From the NCBI RefSeq assembly GCF_013362815.1, contig NZ_JABFVK010000102.1, positions 1 through 37,632 of the forward strand: DNA of 37,632 nucleotides. The letters run 5' to 3'. A program made the translations under genes and the position numbers. Below the pieces are notes generated by a model. The model searched no databases. It was given only the letters and a program-made list of their open reading frames with translations, and was not told the origin of the DNA. Source of the stretch: Hamadaea sp. Its GTDB lineage: Bacteria > Actinomycetota > Actinomycetes > Mycobacteriales > Micromonosporaceae. Shown here one piece after another: positions 7,172 to 15,535 of the stretch (its first letter is position 1; every line of letters begins with the position of its first letter).

Positions 7172-8973
7172 TCGAGGCCGAGCACCTTGCGGGTGATGGC
7201 GATGATCCGTTCCCGGCTCTCGCCGCCGGCGACGGTCAGCGTCTTGTCGCCCATGATGACGTCGACGAAGTACTCCGGGCCGAGCGGACCGGTCGGACCG
7301 CCGAACGACCAGGCGGCGTCCGCGCCGGGGATGTCGACCGGCTCGAGGTTCTCGACATCCGGCCGTGGGCTCGTGGAGACCGTCTTCGAGACGCCGATGA
7401 CGAGCTGGACCTTGCTCGGTCCGATGTAGGAGCACGCCTGGACGCCGCTGTGGTTGAACACTTCGCGCTGGCCGTAGCCGAAGGCGGCGGCTGCGGCGTC
7501 CGGGCAGCCCTGGGGCAGCACGGCCACCTTGCCGCCGGGCCGGACGCTGGTGCCCGGAGCAGCGGTCTTCTCGTCGTCGGGCACGTGATAGTCGACGGGC
7601 AGTACGCCGAGGATGGTGACGTCGCGCAGCGCGGTCAACGGCGAGAGCAGACGCTGGATGGCCGGGCCGACTACGCTGCGGATGAACGGCTCGGTCACCT
7701 GCTGGATCAGCGTCGGAACGCCCTGGAACAGCAGGCTCGTGACTCGTTCGTGCAGGTCGTCGAGGTCTTTGCGGTGCACCTTGGCCGACAGCTGGACGAT
7801 GCCGTCCTGCATCAGCTTGCCTTCAGCGACGTCGGGCGGCTCCGGCAGCGTCTGGTAGCGCCACGTCGCCGTCGAGTCGGCGGCCAGTGGGCCGCTGTCG
7901 GAGACCTTCACGACCATCGGCCCGGGCGCCTGCTCGAACACCGTCCACGTGACGTCCGCGTCCTTCGGCGTCAGGGACGGCAGCGTCACGCCGGCCACCC
8001 GGGCGCAGCCCTCGATCTCCGGCGGCCACTGCTGCGGCTGGTTCGACCCTGCGCGTACGCGCAACGTCATGGTGCCGTCGTGGGCGCTCGCATCCCGGCG
8101 CGCGATCCCCGGATCGGGCCGGATGTCGCCGGTCCACGGCTGCAGGAACAACAGGATCTGGGAGGCGACCGCCACGACGCTCGCCACCGTCGCGATCGCG
8201 CTGATCACCGGACGCAGCGCGAGATCTACCCCGCCGATGACGATCGCCTTGATCTTGTCGATGCCGAAGTTGACGACTGCTGCGCCGAGATTGCGGATGA
8301 ACGTCAGCGCGTCCATGAACCATCCGCCCGACGACGTCACGATCTTGATGTGGCCGATGGCGGCGAACACCTTCTCGATGGTCGTATGGATGAAGCCGGT
8401 CACGGCTTCGCATCCGCTCACGGCCTGCGCACCGCCGCCGCTACCACCGGTGGACTCCACCGCCGGGGCGACGTCCGCGGCGAACAGCGCCAGGACGATC
8501 GTCGGGAACGTGACGTCTTGGTAGTGCGCCCAGTTCTGGGTGCCCAGCGCCTGCTTGGCCAGCTCCGCCTTCGCACCCGGGGCGGTCTGCGCCCAGGCGA
8601 TGATCAGCAGCGAGGCGGGAATGGGTTTCGCACCGTCGACCATCCTCGGTGTGCTGACCAGACTGTCGACGTCACGGCCACGCAGTCCCGCGTACGCCCA
8701 CACACCGAGCGCCGCATTAGCCACCTGCTCCCGCAGGAGCCGCATCGGCGCTGCCGGTCGCTTGACCTCCGACAGGGGCTTGGACTCACCGGGACGATAG
8801 ACGCCGATCCCGGCTGCGGCCAGGCTCTCGGCGTACTGGTCCACAGTCGACTCAGTGAACGCGACAGTGCTCCGTCCCCGGGAGGCCGTCGGCTGGGAGG
8901 TGGACGGACCACTCGATCCGCAGCCGGTCAGCACGAGGGAAAGGGCGATGGCAACGCTGTACAACCTACGCAT
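7168..8973 (-). CDS. Large lipoprotein of unknown function
   Basis: This is a predicted surface lipoprotein of about 601 residues. The N-terminus, MRRLYSVAIALSLVLTGC, has a lipobox with Cys18 followed by a Ser/Gly/Thr linker. A central hydrophobic Ala/Ile/Val-rich helical stretch (about 230-275, FIRNLGAAVVNFGIDK then VASVVAVASQILLFL) could insert into membrane or form a helical bundle. The C-terminal third (about 480-600) has GYGQREVFNHSGVQACSYIG and later ESRERIIAITRKV, vaguely like the DUF3558 lipoprotein domain, but I cannot confirm it. The start is chosen for the signal peptide; ATG at 8982 and 9054 are alternatives and none has a clear ribosome binding site. It heads the operon with the Asp-box and YjbR-like genes. 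Confidence 0.7.
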   Translation of the reverse strand: MRRLYSVAIALSLVLTGCGSSGPSTSQPTASRGRSTVAFTESTVDQYAESLAAAGIGVYRPGESKPLSEVKRPAAPMRLLREQVANAALGVWAYAGLRGRDVDSLVSTPRMVDGAKPIPASLLIIAWAQTAPGAKAELAKQALGTQNWAHYQDVTFPTIVLALFAADVAPAVESTGGSGGGAQAVSGCEAVTGFIHTTIEKVFAAIGHIKIVTSSGGWFMDALTFIRNLGAAVVNFGIDKIKAIVIGGVDLALRPVISAIATVASVVAVASQILLFLQPWTGDIRPDPGIARRDASAHDGTMTLRVRAGSNQPQQWPPEIEGCARVAGVTLPSLTPKDADVTWTVFEQAPGPMVVKVSDSGPLAADSTATWRYQTLPEPPDVAEGKLMQDGIVQLSAKVHRKDLDDLHERVTSLLFQGVPTLIQQVTEPFIRSVVGPAIQRLLSPLTALRDVTILGVLPVDYHVPDDEKTAAPGTSVRPGGKVAVLPQGCPDAAAAAFGYGQREVFNHSGVQACSYIGPSKVQLVIGVSKTVSTSPRPDVENLEPVDIPGADAAWSFGGPTGPLGPEYFVDVIMGDKTLTVAGGESRERIIAITRKVLGLE

Positions 8974-9066
8974 GGCCGACATCGTCGGCACTGGAGCGTC
9001 CCGGGCGCATAGGGCGGATGTCCCGGCCGAGCCGGGAATCTCGCGGCGTACCACGCCACATGAGTC

Positions 9067-9110
9067 GCCGGCCGGATGCGACGGCCTCGTTGTCCTCGCA
9101 CCCGGCCGGC
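9067..9110 (-). terminator. Hairpin terminator after the DoxX gene
   Basis: Arms of 15 bp (GCCGGCCGGATGCGA at 9067-9081, partner at 9096-9110) pair with a single G-U-type mismatch around a 14-nt loop. The hairpin starts 9 nt after the minus-strand DoxX stop (9119) and separates it from the lipoprotein operon. Confidence 0.7.
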
Positions 9111-9118
9111 TCAGGCGA

Positions 9119-9556
9119 CTACGCCGTCAGCGGCCGGCTCTTGTGGCGGTACGCCCCGACGACGGCGTCGAGCGCCAACTTGCCGGGACCGAGGATCGCC
9201 ACGAGGAAGAACGACCAGCAGAACAGGGCGGCCAGTTCACCGCCGTTCTTGAGCGGGATGAGCGCCGTCGGCTGATGCACGACGAAGTACGCGTACGCCA
9301 TCGAGCCGGAGCACAGCAGGGCGGCCCACCGCGTACCGAGTCCGAGGAGCACGAGCACCCCGCCGACCAGCTGGATCGCCGCCGCCCACCAACCAGGCCA
9401 CTGTCCGAACGGGATCGCGGCGGCAGTGCCGCGGGCCCCACCCAGGATGCCGAAGATGGACGCCGCTCCGTGCATCGCGAACAGCAGGCTGACCACGATG
9501 CGGAACAGCCCGATGCCGTAGGGACGGAACTGCTCCATCGATTGCCGTGAGTTCAT
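9119..9556 (-). CDS. DoxX-family membrane protein
   Basis: This protein of about 145 residues has four hydrophobic segments and the typical DoxX opening, RPYGIGLFRIVVSLLFAMHG, followed by IFG. A GLGTRWAALLCSGSMAYAYF segment comes later, with a PLKNGGELAALFC motif before the last helix. DoxX proteins are quinol- or thiol-linked membrane proteins, some acting in oxidative-stress complexes; the specific role here is unknown. The start is taken as the ATG at 9556. ATG 9538 (at the conserved MEQF) and GTG 9583 are alternatives, and ribosome binding is weak for all. It is divergent from the ABC transporter pair, with an AT-rich gap between them. Confidence 0.85.
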   Translation of the reverse strand: MNSRQSMEQFRPYGIGLFRIVVSLLFAMHGAASIFGILGGARGTAAAIPFGQWPGWWAAAIQLVGGVLVLLGLGTRWAALLCSGSMAYAYFVVHQPTALIPLKNGGELAALFCWSFFLVAILGPGKLALDAVVGAYRHKSRPLTA

Positions 9557-9627
9557 AAAGAATGGGAACGCTCCCACCGTCACAATGGTTCCATCGAACA
9601 GAAGCTATTTCCGTGACCATCGTCATA

Positions 9628-9657
9628 TTGACATGAATAATGTGATTAAGATAAGAC
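9628..9657 (+). promoter_or_regulatory. Sigma-70-type promoter for the ABC transporter genes
   Basis: TTGACA (9628-9633) is a perfect -35 hexamer. Possible -10 hexamers are GATAAG (9650-9655, 16-bp spacer) or TAAGAC (9652-9657, 18-bp spacer). The region is strikingly AT-rich for this genome. The predicted RNA start near 9663 leaves only about 8-10 nt before the GTG at 9672. Confidence 0.6.
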
Positions 9658-9671
9658 GGTACGCTGAAGCG

Positions 9672-10298
9672 GTGATCGTTGCGGTACGCGGACTGTGCGT
9701 CGAACGCGGTGGCAACCTGGTCGTGAAGGATGTCAGCTTCGGCGTAGCGCCGGGCGAAGTCGTCGCCTTGCTCGGAGTGAACGGCGCGGGCAAGTCCACC
9801 ATCTTGCGCTGCCTCACCGGACTGCTGTCGCCGACCGCCGGCGAGCTCGAAGTCCTCGGCAAGCCGCCCACCGCCGATCCCGAGTACTGGCGAGACGTCG
9901 CGTACGTGGCGGAGGAGCCGTCCTGGTATCCCGGATTGACCGTGCGCGAACACCTCGACCTGGTACGCGTCACGCACGGATCGGAGGCCGATCTCGACGC
10001 GGCCGTCGACGAATTCGGGCTGACCGGCCGGGCCGACGCCACACCGTTGGCTCTCTCCTCCGGTCAGCGGCGGCGGGTCATGCTCGCTGCGGCGCTGCTG
10101 CGGCCCAGCCGACTGCTCCTGCTCGATGAACCCGAGCAGACCCTCGACAGTGGATTCCGGGGAGCCCTGGCGCGCCGCCTGGTCGCGTACGCCCAAGGCG
10201 GCGGCGCGGTGCTGCTGGCGGCCCACGATCTGGAGTTCGTCGCAGCCTGTGGCGCGCGGCGCCTGATCATCGCCGATCACGCCCTCACCGCCGAATGA
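9672..10298 (+). CDS. ABC transporter ATP-binding protein
   Basis: This 208-residue nucleotide-binding subunit has Walker A GVNGAGKST (35-43), a Q-loop region where the usual glutamine is Glu (VAEEPSWYPGLTV, 79-91, common in this export-type subfamily), signature LSSGQRRR (128-135), Walker B LLLLDEP (148-154) and switch His185. It energises the membrane partner encoded next, whose gene overlaps by 4 nt (ATGA). I chose GTG 9672 because the better promoter overlaps the alternative ATG at 9633, which would then lie upstream of the transcript. This makes the mRNA nearly leaderless. The substrate is unknown; the pair resembles single-permease export systems rather than uptake systems, since no binding protein is present. 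Confidence 0.88.
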   Translation: MIVAVRGLCVERGGNLVVKDVSFGVAPGEVVALLGVNGAGKSTILRCLTGLLSPTAGELEVLGKPPTADPEYWRDVAYVAEEPSWYPGLTVREHLDLVRVTHGSEADLDAAVDEFGLTGRADATPLALSSGQRRRVMLAAALLRPSRLLLLDEPEQTLDSGFRGALARRLVAYAQGGGAVLLAAHDLEFVAACGARRLIIADHALTAE

Positions 10299-11758
10299 CC
10301 GCCCTCGCCCAAGCGCGGCGGCTGACCCGCGCGCACCGTCCGGCCGGCACCCTGACCGACCGTTACACGCTGTTCTTCGGCCTCGCCGTGGCGCTCGGCC
10401 TGATCGCCGCCCCGCTGCTGCCCGTGGTCCGGGGCCTGAGCTCCGGCCAGACGCATCCAGAGCGAGCGGTGCTGGCCGCGTCCATGCTGCTCCTGGCCGT
10501 CACCGGCGTTGCACAGGTGGCTCGCGTCATCGGCCCACTATTCCTGCCGCCATCAGATGCACATTGGCTACTACTGACGCCACTACCGCGCAGGGCTGTC
10601 CTCACGCGAGTCGCGCTCCTACTGGCACTGACGGCCGCGGTACTCGGAAGCCTCCTCGGCGTCGCGACTCTCGCCGCCGTGGGCACGCCGAACGCGCTGG
10701 TCACCGGGGCCGCCGCGACAGCCGGCGCAGCGACCATGCTCACCCTCACCGTCGCCACCGTCCGCTGGCAGGCCTCGCGCGCCAAGTGGCCGCGCATCGT
10801 GCTCAGCGCGGCCTTCGTCGTGGGCGAGGGATTCGCCATCGCGTGGGCACTCGGCCTGCGCATGACGCCGGCAATGCCCGCGACCAGCACCGTCGTCATG
10901 GCGACCGGCGCGCTGCTCATTCTCGTCACAATGCTCATCTGGTACGCGTGGCGCAGCTTGCGCGATTTCCCGGCGGCCGCGGTGGTCCAAGCGTCGCAGC
11001 GCCTCGGGTCCGCCGCGGATGCGACGATCGGCCTAGATCCGTTCCACCTCTCGCTCGTCGCCGAGGACCGCTACTGGACATCCAGGAGGATGCGCTCGCG
11101 GGGCTGGCCCCGACTGCGCCCGCAGTGGTTGGCAGCGCTCGCCGACGCCCGCACTCTCGCCCGCCGACCGGGGCGACTGGCCGTCCTCGCCGCAGCCGTC
11201 GCCTGGCCAACGTTGTTGGCACTCATGACTTCCGGCCAACACATCGCGGTGATCCTCCTCCTCGGGGCGGGTACGCTTTCCGCTGCCGCCGCAGGCCTGG
11301 CGACCCTACGCCGAGACGTCGCCGACCCCTCGTTACGCCGTATGCTCGGCGTCGACCCGGCGGCCGCCGACGCCGCCCGCCTGGCCCTGCCGGGCCTGCT
11401 CGGCGGCGGCTGGCTCACCGCCGCCCTGATCTGCGGCACCGTCATGGGCATCCTCCCGCCCGGACCGTGGTGGGCGTTCGGGCCGCTCGCGGCACCGGTC
11501 ATCGCCGTCGCCGCCCGCCGCTTGGCGCGCCGGGGTCCGATCGACCACACCTCGACGCTGATCGTCATGCCGATGACCGGATCGCAGTTGCCCACCGGAT
11601 GGCTGTTGTGGTCGTTCAAGGGACTCGACGTCGCAGTTCTCGGCACTCTTCCGGCGCTGCTGGCGCTCGCCACCGCGCGGGTGACCGCTTTCGCGCTATT
11701 CGCGCAGCTGGCGTTGAGCGCCCTGGTCCTCGCGGTTGCGCTTCGCTCCCGTCCCTAG
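10295..11758 (+). CDS. ABC transporter membrane subunit (DUF6297-like)
   Basis: This 487-residue polytopic membrane protein has about ten or more hydrophobic segments rich in Ala, Leu and Val, and a basic soluble stretch around 265-285 (TSRRMRSRGWPRLRPQWLA). It starts MTALAQARRLTRAHRPAG, with the cytoplasmic Arg-rich N-terminus seen in the actinobacterial DUF6297 family, which accompanies ABC ATPases. It overlaps the ATPase gene by ATGA, so the two are translationally coupled and likely form one complex. No substrate-binding motif is visible. Assignment to DUF6297 rests on overall composition and the gene pair, so it is moderately certain. Confidence 0.75.
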   Translation: MTALAQARRLTRAHRPAGTLTDRYTLFFGLAVALGLIAAPLLPVVRGLSSGQTHPERAVLAASMLLLAVTGVAQVARVIGPLFLPPSDAHWLLLTPLPRRAVLTRVALLLALTAAVLGSLLGVATLAAVGTPNALVTGAAATAGAATMLTLTVATVRWQASRAKWPRIVLSAAFVVGEGFAIAWALGLRMTPAMPATSTVVMATGALLILVTMLIWYAWRSLRDFPAAAVVQASQRLGSAADATIGLDPFHLSLVAEDRYWTSRRMRSRGWPRLRPQWLAALADARTLARRPGRLAVLAAAVAWPTLLALMTSGQHIAVILLLGAGTLSAAAAGLATLRRDVADPSLRRMLGVDPAAADAARLALPGLLGGGWLTAALICGTVMGILPPGPWWAFGPLAAPVIAVAARRLARRGPIDHTSTLIVMPMTGSQLPTGWLLWSFKGLDVAVLGTLPALLALATARVTAFALFAQLALSALVLAVALRSRP

Positions 11759-11896
11759 GCACGAATCGTCGCCCGTTTCACGGGGTATTTCACCATTTTG
11801 TCGTGTCCGGCCGATATTCAATCAGACATCTGGGCATCGGTCGCCGTTGGTGCCTGTGATGAATTCCGCAGTTTTCCGATCCAGCTTCGAGACAGC

Positions 11897-11925
11897 TTGT
11901 AGCCGCCTCTGACCTGCGGTTATCT
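11897..11925 (+). promoter_or_regulatory. Possible promoter of the LamG-Rhs operon
   Basis: TTGTAG (11897-11902) and TTATCT (11920-11925) are separated by 17 bp, about 40 bp before the LamG start codon. Matches to the sigma-70 consensus are partial. The rest of the 206-bp gap shows no hairpin or palindrome that I can support. Confidence 0.35.
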
Positions 11926-11964
11926 TCTGCCAGCAATCTTTACGGTTCCCCTCGGAGATCCTTC

Positions 11965-14900
11965 ATGGACCTGTCATACCCCCGTGCGCTCTTCGCGCGC
12001 CGCCGTCGCCGGCTTCTTGCGGCGGCTCTCGCTGCAGGCCTTGTAGCGGCCCTTCTTCCGGCCACTGCCTCGTCGGCTGCCGCCTCGATCACAGCGGTCG
12101 ACGACCCGCAGCAGGCGAGCGCGGCCGCCCGCAGCTCGGGTCATCGGGTCGAGACGATGAAGCTTCGGACGGAGACATCGCAGACGTTCGCGAACCCCGA
12201 CGGCAGCTTCACGCAGGAGCAGGCGACCGTGCCGCAGTTCGTCCATCGCGCGGACGGTTCGTGGGCGTCCGTGGACACCGATCTGGCCCGGCGCCCTGAC
12301 GGCGTCGTCGCGCCGAAGGCGACCACGGCCGATCTTCGACTCTCCGACGGCGGAAACAGCCCTCTTGTCACCTTCACCCGTGACAGATCGACTTTCACGC
12401 TCGCTTGGCCGACGGCGCTGCCGAAGCCGAGCCTCGCCGGAGACACGGCCACCTACTCGGAAGTCCTGCCCGGAGTGGACCTGACCGTACGCGCGCTGGC
12501 AGACGGCTTCACGCACGTTCTGGTGGTCAAGAGCGCCGAAGCCGCCACCCAGCCCGGTCTGGCCGAATTGAAGTACCGGCTTGGCGGCACCGGCGTGCAG
12601 ATCGCCCCGACCGCGGAGGGCGGCCTGTCCGTCAAAGGCAAGGGCGGCGCACCGCTGATCCAGTCGGGCGGCGCACTCATGTGGGATTCCAACACTAGCG
12701 ACGCGCCGGGCGGCCGGACCGTCGCCGACGCAGGCAAGGGTGCCGTGGCGGACAAGTCGTCGCATCGTGCTCCCGGCGACCTGGCAGCACGTTCGCAAGC
12801 GCACATGAGCGTGGCGAGCGGCGAATTGAAGCTCGCCCCGGATGCTCGGCTGCTGACCGGCGCGCACACCGTCTATCCCGTCTATGTGGACCCCGTGTTC
12901 AGCTACTCCAAGTGGGCGTACGCGAACAACACCAACATGACGAACAGCGACGGCAAGGCGTGGGTCGGCAAGGACCCGGTCAACGGCAATATCTACCGCT
13001 CGTTCTTCCAGTACTCGATCAGTTCGCTGACCGGGAAGAAGATCACCGCCGCCAACCTGGCCACGACCTTGTGGCACTCGTGGTCGTGCACCTCGACGCC
13101 CGCGTCGTTGTATCGCACCAACGGCATCTCCGCGACCCCCCGCGTGAGCTGGTCGTCCATGACCCTGTCGAAGTATCTGGACACGCGGTCCGGTCATGCG
13201 AACAAGTCCGGCGGCTGCGGAGCGAACGAGCCGGACATGCCGATGGAGTTCGGCGGGAACCTGCTGTCCGATCTGCAGGCGGCCGCGAATTCCGGCTGGA
13301 CCACCTACGTTGTGGGTTTGACCGCTCGCAAGGCGGACGGCACGGGCGAGTCGACCACCGATCGATGGAAGAAGTTCATCGTGGCCGACACCAAGCTGGT
13401 CGTGACCTACAACTCTTACCCGACGGTGCAGTCCAGCTCGTTGAAGACCAACGGGTACGCCTGTGTCACGGGCGTGAGCCGGCCTCGGCTGGGCGTCGAC
13501 CCCACGGCTTCGGCGATCGGCGTCGACGCCGAGAACGGCAACGTGACGATGACGTTCCAGCGGGCTCACATCAAGGCCGACGGTACCTACGAGACGATCA
13601 CACCGCTTGGCACGGTCACGAAGGCGTCCGGTACGGCGGCAACGAAGCAGCTGACCGGGTTATCCGGTGGAAACTCATATGCCTGGCAGGTGATGGCGTC
13701 CGATTCCAGCGGTCTGTCCAGCGCTTGGTCAGCCTGGTGCGAATTCACGGTGGACACTTCGGCGCCCACGGTCACGCCTAAGATCACGTCGACGGACGGT
13801 CTGGTCCAGGAGTGCCCGGAAGGCTCGCAGGATTGCCCAGGATCGGGGATGCCCGGGCAGACCGCCTCGTTCACGTTCGCGCCGAAGGACCCGGCCGACC
13901 CGGCCGACGTCAGCGACATCGTCGCGTACGAGTGGGGCTGGACCGACACACCCACCACTCGGGTCGGCTTCACCCAGGGACAGACCACGACCGTCAAGCT
14001 GACCATGCCGTCCCCCCTCGCGGACGACCCCACCTCCGGCGGCGAATTGCGGCTGCGGGTACGCAGCGTGGACGGTGCCGGCAACCGCGGCCCCGTGTAC
14101 AGCTACCGATTCATGGTCGGGTCCGCCGGGCCTGCGGCGACGTGGCTGAGCTCCTGGGACGACGGCTCCACGGCTAACCTCACCGACGCCACCGGCGGCG
14201 GCAAGGACGCCATCAGCACCAACACCGCCTGGAGTGCCACGGCGAACCAGCACGTTCCGGGCGATGCGTCGATGAGCTTCAACGGCACCAGCAGCAAGGC
14301 CGCGACGAGCGCCCCGGTGGTGACCCCGTCGCAGAGCTTCACCGTCACAGCGTGGGCCCGAACCACTGGAGCCGACGGCACTTACCGCAACGTCCTGGCT
14401 CAGTCCGGTCCGCAGACCAGCCTGTTCGGTCTCGGTATGTCGAGCGGCGGCAAATGGGCGTTCTGGTGGCATCCGACCCTGGACGGGTCGACGGCGACGG
14501 TGGTCTCCACCGCCGCGACCGTGAAGCCGAATGTCTGGACTCACTTGGCCGGTACCTACGACGCGGTCGCCAACCAGATCACGCTATACGTCAACGGCGT
14601 CAAGGTCGGCACCGCGGCGCTGCCCGCCGGATCGGTCCTCACCGCGGACGGCAGCTTCACGATCGGTCACGGCCGGTACGCCAACGCCGACACCTACTTC
14701 TGGAACGGCGACATCGACGACGTTCAGGCTCATAACCGCATCATGAGCCCCGCCGAGGTGGAGGCTGTCGCGCTCGCCGCCGTCGGCCGGTGGCGCATGG
14801 ACGAGGGTTCCGACCTGTACGCCTACGACGGTGCCGGCTACGGCAGCTGGATGTCCTCTCGGGACATGACCGTCAGCTTGTCCGGGACGGGTGCGAGCTG

Positions 14901-15453
14901 GACGGCCGACAAGTCCGGCGCGACGGCTTTGCAGACCGACGGTGTCACCGGTTCAGCGCAGACCACCAGCGCTGTCGTCCGCACGAACCAGTCCTTCACG
15001 GTATCGGCCTGGGTCAGGCTGGATCGTAAGACCGGGTTCCAAGCCGTCTGGAGTCAGGACGGCGGGCTCAACTCCGCCGCGTACATGCGTTATCAAGACA
15101 ACTACACCAACGGCATCTGGGTCTTCGGCATGACGAACGCGGCCGACTCCACCGGTGTCCAGGTCGCCGCCTACCAGCAGACCGTCGCGATCGGCACGTG
15201 GACCCATCTGACCGGCGTGTACGACGCCACCGCCGGGCAGATGAAGCTCTACGTCAACGGTGTCCTCGGCGGTTCGACCAACACGGCGACCTACACGATG
15301 ACGTGGGATGGCGGCGACGTCTTCGCCATCGGCCGGATGAAATACCGAGGCAACATCAACACGTACTTCTGCGGGGCCATCGACGATCTGCGGGCATGGC
15401 AGTCCGCGCTGACCGCCGACCAGGTCACGCGCGTCTACAACAGCGCGCTGTAA
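11965..15453 (+). CDS. Secreted LamG-domain protein paired with the Rhs gene
   Basis: This 1162-residue exported protein has an Arg-rich then Ala/Leu-rich signal peptide (about 1-40). A beta-rich N-terminal region follows. Residues about 305-485 look like a DNRLRE-type domain (YVDPVFSYSKW, NIYRSFFQYSI, then WTTYVVGLTA and KLVVTYN). Fibronectin-like beta segments fill about 490-715. Two LamG-like jelly-roll domains (about 722-937 and 938-1162) each contain NQSFTV/SQSFTV-AWxR, WTHLxGxYDA, KLYVNG/TLYVNG and a terminal IDDxxAxxxxLSP-like helix. Such proteins commonly precede Rhs genes in actinomycetes and may bind glycans or help export or encapsulate the Rhs protein; the latter is inference. The ATG at 11965 follows CGGAGAT. 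A hairpin separates it from the Rhs gene. Confidence 0.88.
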   Translation: MDLSYPRALFARRRRRLLAAALAAGLVAALLPATASSAAASITAVDDPQQASAAARSSGHRVETMKLRTETSQTFANPDGSFTQEQATVPQFVHRADGSWASVDTDLARRPDGVVAPKATTADLRLSDGGNSPLVTFTRDRSTFTLAWPTALPKPSLAGDTATYSEVLPGVDLTVRALADGFTHVLVVKSAEAATQPGLAELKYRLGGTGVQIAPTAEGGLSVKGKGGAPLIQSGGALMWDSNTSDAPGGRTVADAGKGAVADKSSHRAPGDLAARSQAHMSVASGELKLAPDARLLTGAHTVYPVYVDPVFSYSKWAYANNTNMTNSDGKAWVGKDPVNGNIYRSFFQYSISSLTGKKITAANLATTLWHSWSCTSTPASLYRTNGISATPRVSWSSMTLSKYLDTRSGHANKSGGCGANEPDMPMEFGGNLLSDLQAAANSGWTTYVVGLTARKADGTGESTTDRWKKFIVADTKLVVTYNSYPTVQSSSLKTNGYACVTGVSRPRLGVDPTASAIGVDAENGNVTMTFQRAHIKADGTYETITPLGTVTKASGTAATKQLTGLSGGNSYAWQVMASDSSGLSSAWSAWCEFTVDTSAPTVTPKITSTDGLVQECPEGSQDCPGSGMPGQTASFTFAPKDPADPADVSDIVAYEWGWTDTPTTRVGFTQGQTTTVKLTMPSPLADDPTSGGELRLRVRSVDGAGNRGPVYSYRFMVGSAGPAATWLSSWDDGSTANLTDATGGGKDAISTNTAWSATANQHVPGDASMSFNGTSSKAATSAPVVTPSQSFTVTAWARTTGADGTYRNVLAQSGPQTSLFGLGMSSGGKWAFWWHPTLDGSTATVVSTAATVKPNVWTHLAGTYDAVANQITLYVNGVKVGTAALPAGSVLTADGSFTIGHGRYANADTYFWNGDIDDVQAHNRIMSPAEVEAVALAAVGRWRMDEGSDLYAYDGAGYGSWMSSRDMTVSLSGTGASWTADKSGATALQTDGVTGSAQTTSAVVRTNQSFTVSAWVRLDRKTGFQAVWSQDGGLNSAAYMRYQDNYTNGIWVFGMTNAADSTGVQVAAYQQTVAIGTWTHLTGVYDATAGQMKLYVNGVLGGSTNTATYTMTWDGGDVFAIGRMKYRGNINTYFCGAIDDLRAWQSALTADQVTRVYNSAL

Positions 15454-15459
15454 TTCCCC

Positions 15460-15491
15460 GGGCTCGCCGCCACATCCCTGGCGGCGAGCCC
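15460..15491 (+). terminator. Hairpin attenuator/terminator between LamG and Rhs genes
   Basis: GGGCTCGCCGCC (15460-15471) pairs perfectly over 12 bp with 15480-15491 across an 8-nt loop, 6 nt after the LamG stop. The Rhs gene begins 44 nt further on, with no obvious promoter between. It may partially terminate so that less Rhs than LamG transcript is made. Confidence 0.65.
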
Positions 15492-15535
15492 CATCTTCGT
15501 CTGAGTTCATTCTTCAACCCCTCTTCTGGAGCATC

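Noticed and set aside
6973-9012. Plus-strand ORF (679 codons) opposite the lipoprotein
   Set aside because: Arg/Asp-rich antisense composition; the minus-strand frame has a lipobox and operon structure.
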